Positions 33,801 through 36,524 of a stretch of 36,524 nt of DNA are shown one piece after another (the first letter of the stretch is position 1; every line of letters starts with the position of its first letter). Where the stretch lies: positions 1 through 36,524 of the forward strand of contig CAJQNK010000273.1 of NCBI GenBank assembly GCA_905479655.1, written 5' to 3'. The stretch is from an uncultured bacterium (lineage in GTDB: Bacteria > Acidobacteriota > Thermoanaerobaculia > Multivoradales > JAHEKO01). The notes beneath the pieces were generated by a model. That model saw only the letters and a list, made by a program, of their open reading frames with translations. It was not told the DNA's origin and made no database searches. A program made the position numbers and the translations under genes.

Positions 33801-35502
33801 TCAGGAGAGGATCATCGCGTGGCACACGACGCGGCTCTGGGACGAGGAGGGTCGGCCCGCCGGGACCCTGAGCTCGGGAACCGACTTGACCCACATGCAC
33901 CGACTCCGCGAGGCCAAGGAGGTGGCCGAGAGCGCCAACCGGATGAAGTCGCAGTTCCTGGCCAACATGAGCCACGAGATCCGGACCCCGATGAACAGCG
34001 TCCTCGGGATGATCGAGCTCCTGCTCGAGAGCGACCTCGGCGATCGCGAGCGCCGCTTCACGGCAACGGCCCAGCGCTCGGCCAAGGCCCTTCTGGCGTT
34101 GCTCAACGACATCCTCGACTCGTCGAAGATCGAGGCCGGGAGGCTCGAGCTGGAGGCGGTCGAGCTCGACCCACGGAAGCTGATCGGGGGCGTGGTCGAG
34201 ATGTTCGCCGAGAGGGCGCGCGAGAAGAGCCTCGATCTCGTCTCCTCGCTGTCCTCCGAGCTGCCGGTGAGTGTCGTCGGCGACCCCACGCGGCTGCGGC
34301 AGATCCTGGCGAACCTCGTGGGAAACGCGGTGAAGTTCACGGATCACGGAGGGGTCTTCGTGCGGGTCACGACGCTCGAGTCCGAGCCCGGAAACTGCCG
34401 ATTGCGCTTCGAAGTGGAGGACACGGGGATCGGCATCGAACCCGAGGCCCTGGAGAGGATCTTCCAACCGTTCGCGCAGGCCGACGGCTCCACCACGCGC
34501 TGCTACGGGGGGTCGGGTCTCGGTCTGAGCATCACGCGACAGCTGGTCGAGCTCATGGGCGGAGAGGTCGGAGGTGACAGCCGGCTGGGTCTGGGCTCCC
34601 GTTTCTGGTGCGTGGTGTCGTTGCGCCGAGGCGTCGGGGCGCCGGTCCTGGAGACGACGCCCGAGGTCAGCCGTGGCGCGGCGGGGGAGCGCTCCCTGGA
34701 GACTCTCGCCTCGGCTCGCATCCTCCTGGTCGAGGACAACGCCGTGAACCGGGAGGTGTTGCAGGCCATGCTCGCGACCCTGGGCGGCAAGGCGATGATC
34801 GCTCGGGACGGAGTGGAGGCGGTGGCGGCGGCGGCCGAGGAGCGCTTCGATCTCATCCTCATGGACTGTCAGATGCCGCGAATGGACGGCTTCGAGGCCA
34901 CGCGTCGAATCCGGGCTCTCGAGACGCGAGCACGAGCGGGGGAGGGCGACGCCGTGGGGCCCGAGGGCACGTCGCGGGTGCCGATCGTCGCCCTGACGGC
35001 GAGCGCGATGTCGGGGGACGCCGATCGGTGCCTGGCGGCCGGCATGGACGACTACCTGAGCAAGCCCTTCACCAAGCGCCAGCTCGTCGACCTCCTGCGC
35101 CGATGGATCGGCTGCGGCGAGGGGGCGGGCGCCGGGCGCGGGGTCCCGGTGGTCGACGAGGACACGCTGCACGAGCTGCTCGAGCTGGGGGGTAGCGACC
35201 CTACACGTTTCCTGGAGCAGGTCGTCGGCATCTACTTCGACTCGGCGGCGGAGCTGCTGGACAGGCTGCGTCAGGGCGTCGCCGACGCGGCGCCCGGCTT
35301 GGTGGCTGATGCCGCCCACGCCCTGAAGTCGGGCAGCGCCACCCTGGGCGCGACCGCTCTGGCGGAGTTCTGCGAGGAGCTCGAAAGGAGCGGCCGGGCC
35401 GGCGAGGTGAACCGGCTCGAAGAGGGGCTCCACCAACTGGAGAAGGAGTACCAGCTTGTCCGCGAGGCCTTGGAAACGCTCTGTACCCGGCTGGCGTCGT
35501 GA
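30895..35502 (+). CDS. Propeller-sensor hybrid histidine kinase with receiver and Hpt domains
   Basis: One-protein phosphorelay, 1535 aa. A signal or anchor segment (about 26-50) is followed by a periplasmic sensor with about 14 repeats of the (D/E)G-x-(I/L)WVGT type (about 55-740), fitting two seven-bladed Reg_prop propellers, then a Y_Y_Y domain (about 750-825) and a TM helix (about 833-853). Cytoplasmic part: coiled coil, PAS (about 890-990), HisKA with H1027 in MSHEIRTPMN, HATPase with NLVGNAVKF and DTGIGIE, receiver with D1324 in LILMDCQMPRMDG, and Hpt with H1475 in AAHALKSGSATLG. The ATP lid reads STTRCYGGSGLGL, with Cys where Arg or Lys is usual. The receiver has an insertion of about 18 residues before PIVALTA. 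The ATG at 30895 has GGAG 6 bases upstream and removes a non-family N-terminal extension. No DNA-binding output is fused, so a separate response regulator is expected. Neighbouring secreted proteases are plausible targets. Confidence 0.94.
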   Translation: MPVPKRHRFPQSVRQGHDSRPPSAGLRLLAGACILGLVCLGISDAAAAAQRKNVRFEHLSREDGLSQSFVSTILQDRNGFMWFGTQKGLNRYDGYEFEIYPRGSGEQSFPSGEMVKAVIEDRDGALWIGTDGGGLARFDPRRGGLVVFRHDESDPTSLGSDRVRALVEDTDGRFWVGTEGGGLQLLSRASGAFETVSVATASGAETESTSIRALVEDGEGTLWVGTDGDGLLRVDRSTGLVEAMRSDPAEPGSLADDRIRSLLVDRRGRIWVGTHSGGLDRLDPDAGVFRHFRHERSGPRSLSAGVVWAIFEDRDGVIWVGTDGGLNQWLPEEEGFVRYANDPVDPYSLSHDRVLSIFEDEGGVLWVGTYRGLNRWNRSTEAFAHYKTGRDEASPLSNDFVTSFAEDPNGSIWVGTYGGGVNRLDRTTGRFDLVRHDPVEPASLSDDRVMSLHMDRGGTLWVGTFAGGLNELASGADRFTHYVSDPDDPASLSVDAVTSILEGGDGSLWVGTYRGGLNRLDRSSGSFRRYLEEPGGLGSDRVVALLEGRDGSVWIGTDGGGLARLDPATESFEQFHHESSDPQSLCSETAWVLAQDPEGDLWVGTPDAGLCRWSASDRAAGRVRFDRLSTRDGLLSDLVYGVVADDEGVIWITSDRGLTRFDPSLRTFDHFGPSHGLQEYEFNHGAALRTRSGEILVGGVNGFNLIDAGRIRPNTHAPRVHITRVLKLNQPLESPGPSWNGRELVLRHDESVVAFEFSGLDFASPRRNSYRYRLDGFDQDWVESGGLRRATYTNLAAGNYVFRAEASNNDGLWSVEEAQLRLRVRPAPWRTRRAYALYALIVGAALLAVARVQGSIRRHAREVAIANRDLSQEIARRRTKEEELESEKRKAQTYLDVAEVIMVVVDERGVASLINQKGVVTLGYPESEIVGRSWTDLVVPPERRAEVDAYLADPGEDSYREYPVLTRHGQERIIAWHTTRLWDEEGRPAGTLSSGTDLTHMHRLREAKEVAESANRMKSQFLANMSHEIRTPMNSVLGMIELLLESDLGDRERRFTATAQRSAKALLALLNDILDSSKIEAGRLELEAVELDPRKLIGGVVEMFAERAREKSLDLVSSLSSELPVSVVGDPTRLRQILANLVGNAVKFTDHGGVFVRVTTLESEPGNCRLRFEVEDTGIGIEPEALERIFQPFAQADGSTTRCYGGSGLGLSITRQLVELMGGEVGGDSRLGLGSRFWCVVSLRRGVGAPVLETTPEVSRGAAGERSLETLASARILLVEDNAVNREVLQAMLATLGGKAMIARDGVEAVAAAAEERFDLILMDCQMPRMDGFEATRRIRALETRARAGEGDAVGPEGTSRVPIVALTASAMSGDADRCLAAGMDDYLSKPFTKRQLVDLLRRWIGCGEGAGAGRGVPVVDEDTLHELLELGGSDPTRFLEQVVGIYFDSAAELLDRLRQGVADAAPGLVADAAHALKSGSATLGATALAEFCEELERSGRAGEVNRLEEGLHQLEKEYQLVREALETLCTRLAS

Positions 35503-35503
35503 T

Positions 35504-35535
35504 CTCGGCCGGCCCCTCGCGTCGAGGGAGCCGAG
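35504..35535 (+). terminator. Strong two-step hairpin after hybrid kinase
   Basis: CTCGGC/GCCGAG arms (35504-35509, 35530-35535) enclose CCCTCG-CGT-CGAGGG (35514-35528), starting 1 base after the stop. No T-tract follows, but the stem is long and well placed. Confidence 0.45.
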
Positions 35536-35603
35536 AGCCGGATCGTCGAACGACTCCGCAACCGACGAACCCGAAAAACGAACGAACCGAAGGGAGATCT
35601 GAC

Positions 35604-36524
35604 ATGTCGACCTCAATGATCCGCTGCAATCGGGCGGTCCTCGCAGTGCTCGCAGCCTCGGTGGTCCTCGTTTGCTCCGTGTCGGCCGCCGCCGTCGGCC
35701 CGCAGGCCCCAGCTTCCGACGGGGTCTCCCCCGTCCTGGTTCAGGGCGCGTCGGTCGATGCCGTCGCCCGCGCCGTCGACGCCGTCGGAGGGGTGGTCAC
35801 TCATGAGCTGGGGATCATCGATGCGGCGGCCGCGCGGCTCTCTGCCACCCAGGTCGCCGCTCTCCGCTCGCAGCCCGGCCTGATCGTCTCTCAGGATCGC
35901 GGGATCGAGGTCGACGGGCACGGCGGGTCCCATCCCGTCGGCGCCTCTGCTCCCTACACCCACTACCCGACTCTCATCGGTGCCGACCGGCTCCACGCCG
36001 AGGGGATCACGGGGACGGGGGTGACGGTCGCCGTGGTCGACTCGGGAGTCGGCTGGACTCCGGCTCTGATCAAGAACAGTAGGCTCGAGACGCGCCTGCT
36101 CGCCGCGTACGACGCGATCGATGACGTCGTGCTCCAGAAGACCAACGACCCGTCGGGGCACGGGACCCACGTCACGGGCGTGGCGATGAACGGGACGCCG
36201 GCCGAGGAGAGCGGCGGCCTGTACAACGGCATCGCACCGGATGCCGATCTTGTCTCGGTGCGGGCCTTCGACGCCGACGGTGCGGCCACCTACGCCGACG
36301 TGATCCGAGGGCTCGACTGGCTGCTGGCCCACAAGGACGCCTACGGGATCCGGGTCGTGAACCTGTCGTTCAGCGCCGAGCCCAGGTCGGCCTACTGGGA
36401 CGACCCCCTCGCCCGGGCCGTGATGGAGCTCTGGCGAGCCGGCATCGTGGTCGTGGCTTCGGCGGGCAACCGGGGCCCGGACGCGATGACGGTCGGGGTT
36501 CCCGGCAACGTCCCCTACGTCGTG
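35604..36524 (+). CDS. Secreted S8 subtilisin-like serine protease (3' end beyond window)
   Basis: The N-terminal 307 residues of a secreted subtilase. A signal peptide (about 1-30) precedes an inhibitor-like propeptide region (about 42-103). The catalytic domain opens at about 120: Asp146 in VAVVDSGV, His186 in SGHGTHVTG, and the oxyanion-hole Asn in VVASAGN near residue 290. The catalytic Ser lies beyond the right edge. The ATG at 35604 has AAGGGAG 8 bases upstream. The leader before it is A-rich with repeated CGAAC/CGAA units. It follows the hybrid kinase by 101 bp and may be co-regulated with it. Confidence 0.94.
   Translation, partial: MSTSMIRCNRAVLAVLAASVVLVCSVSAAAVGPQAPASDGVSPVLVQGASVDAVARAVDAVGGVVTHELGIIDAAAARLSATQVAALRSQPGLIVSQDRGIEVDGHGGSHPVGASAPYTHYPTLIGADRLHAEGITGTGVTVAVVDSGVGWTPALIKNSRLETRLLAAYDAIDDVVLQKTNDPSGHGTHVTGVAMNGTPAEESGGLYNGIAPDADLVSVRAFDADGAATYADVIRGLDWLLAHKDAYGIRVVNLSFSAEPRSAYWDDPLARAVMELWRAGIVVVASAGNRGPDAMTVGVPGNVPYVV

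Noticed and set aside
1..36524. tRNA, rRNA, CRISPR array, insertion sequence or riboswitch
   Set aside because: The gaps were read for T-loop GTTCRA patterns, regularly spaced repeats and transposase motifs; none was convincing by eye.

Overview
The window is GC-rich (roughly 70%) bacterial chromosomal DNA. No replication genes, phage genes, transposases, tRNA, rRNA or CRISPR array were seen. The mix of an Rnf complex, secreted M36 and S8 proteases, a propeller-sensor hybrid histidine kinase and hydrogenase-maturation genes suits an Acidobacteriota-like or other deep-branching Gram-negative lineage with anaerobic capacity. This taxonomic guess is inference; nothing here fixes it.

Left part (1-10375, minus strand): an anti-phage BREX type 2 (Pgl) cluster read as pglW > pglX > pglY. 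pglY runs off the left edge, so pglZ and other partners would lie outside. PglW has a NERD domain, a degenerate kinase, an intact kinase and two DNA/RNA-polymerase-like helical modules. Divergent from pglW is an unrecognised two-TM protein (10563-11567) whose cytoplasmic part looks like a degenerate phospholipase-D-like fold. Its base composition is visibly less GC-rich than its neighbours. It is the best candidate here for an undescribed defence-associated component. About 0.9 kb of largely non-coding sequence with short repeats and one doubtful small ORF follows.

Middle part (12444-19928, minus strand): a complete Rnf ion-translocating ferredoxin:NAD+ oxidoreductase operon in the order rnfC-D-G-E-A-B, with mostly overlapping stop/start codons. 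It is headed by a small Cys-rich two-TM protein. Upstream and in the same direction is nnr, which repairs hydrated NAD(P)H.

Next (20041-26113, plus strand): a tightly packed set of a STAS/SpoIIAA-like protein, mtgA (peptidoglycan glycosyltransferase), hypF, hypC, hypD and hypE. These Hyp proteins make and insert the Fe(CN)2CO group of [NiFe]-hydrogenase. No hypA, hypB or hydrogenase subunit is in the window.

Right part (26383-36524, plus strand): a SpoIIE/RsbU-type PP2C phosphatase with a hairpin plus T-tract just upstream of its start, a secreted M36 metallopeptidase with a PA domain, a YccF membrane protein, a 1535-residue propeller-sensor hybrid kinase ending in receiver and Hpt domains, and the N-terminal 307 residues of a secreted S8 subtilase cut by the right edge. 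Secreted proteases beside a large periplasmic sensor suggest, but do not prove, a polymer or peptide-use locus.
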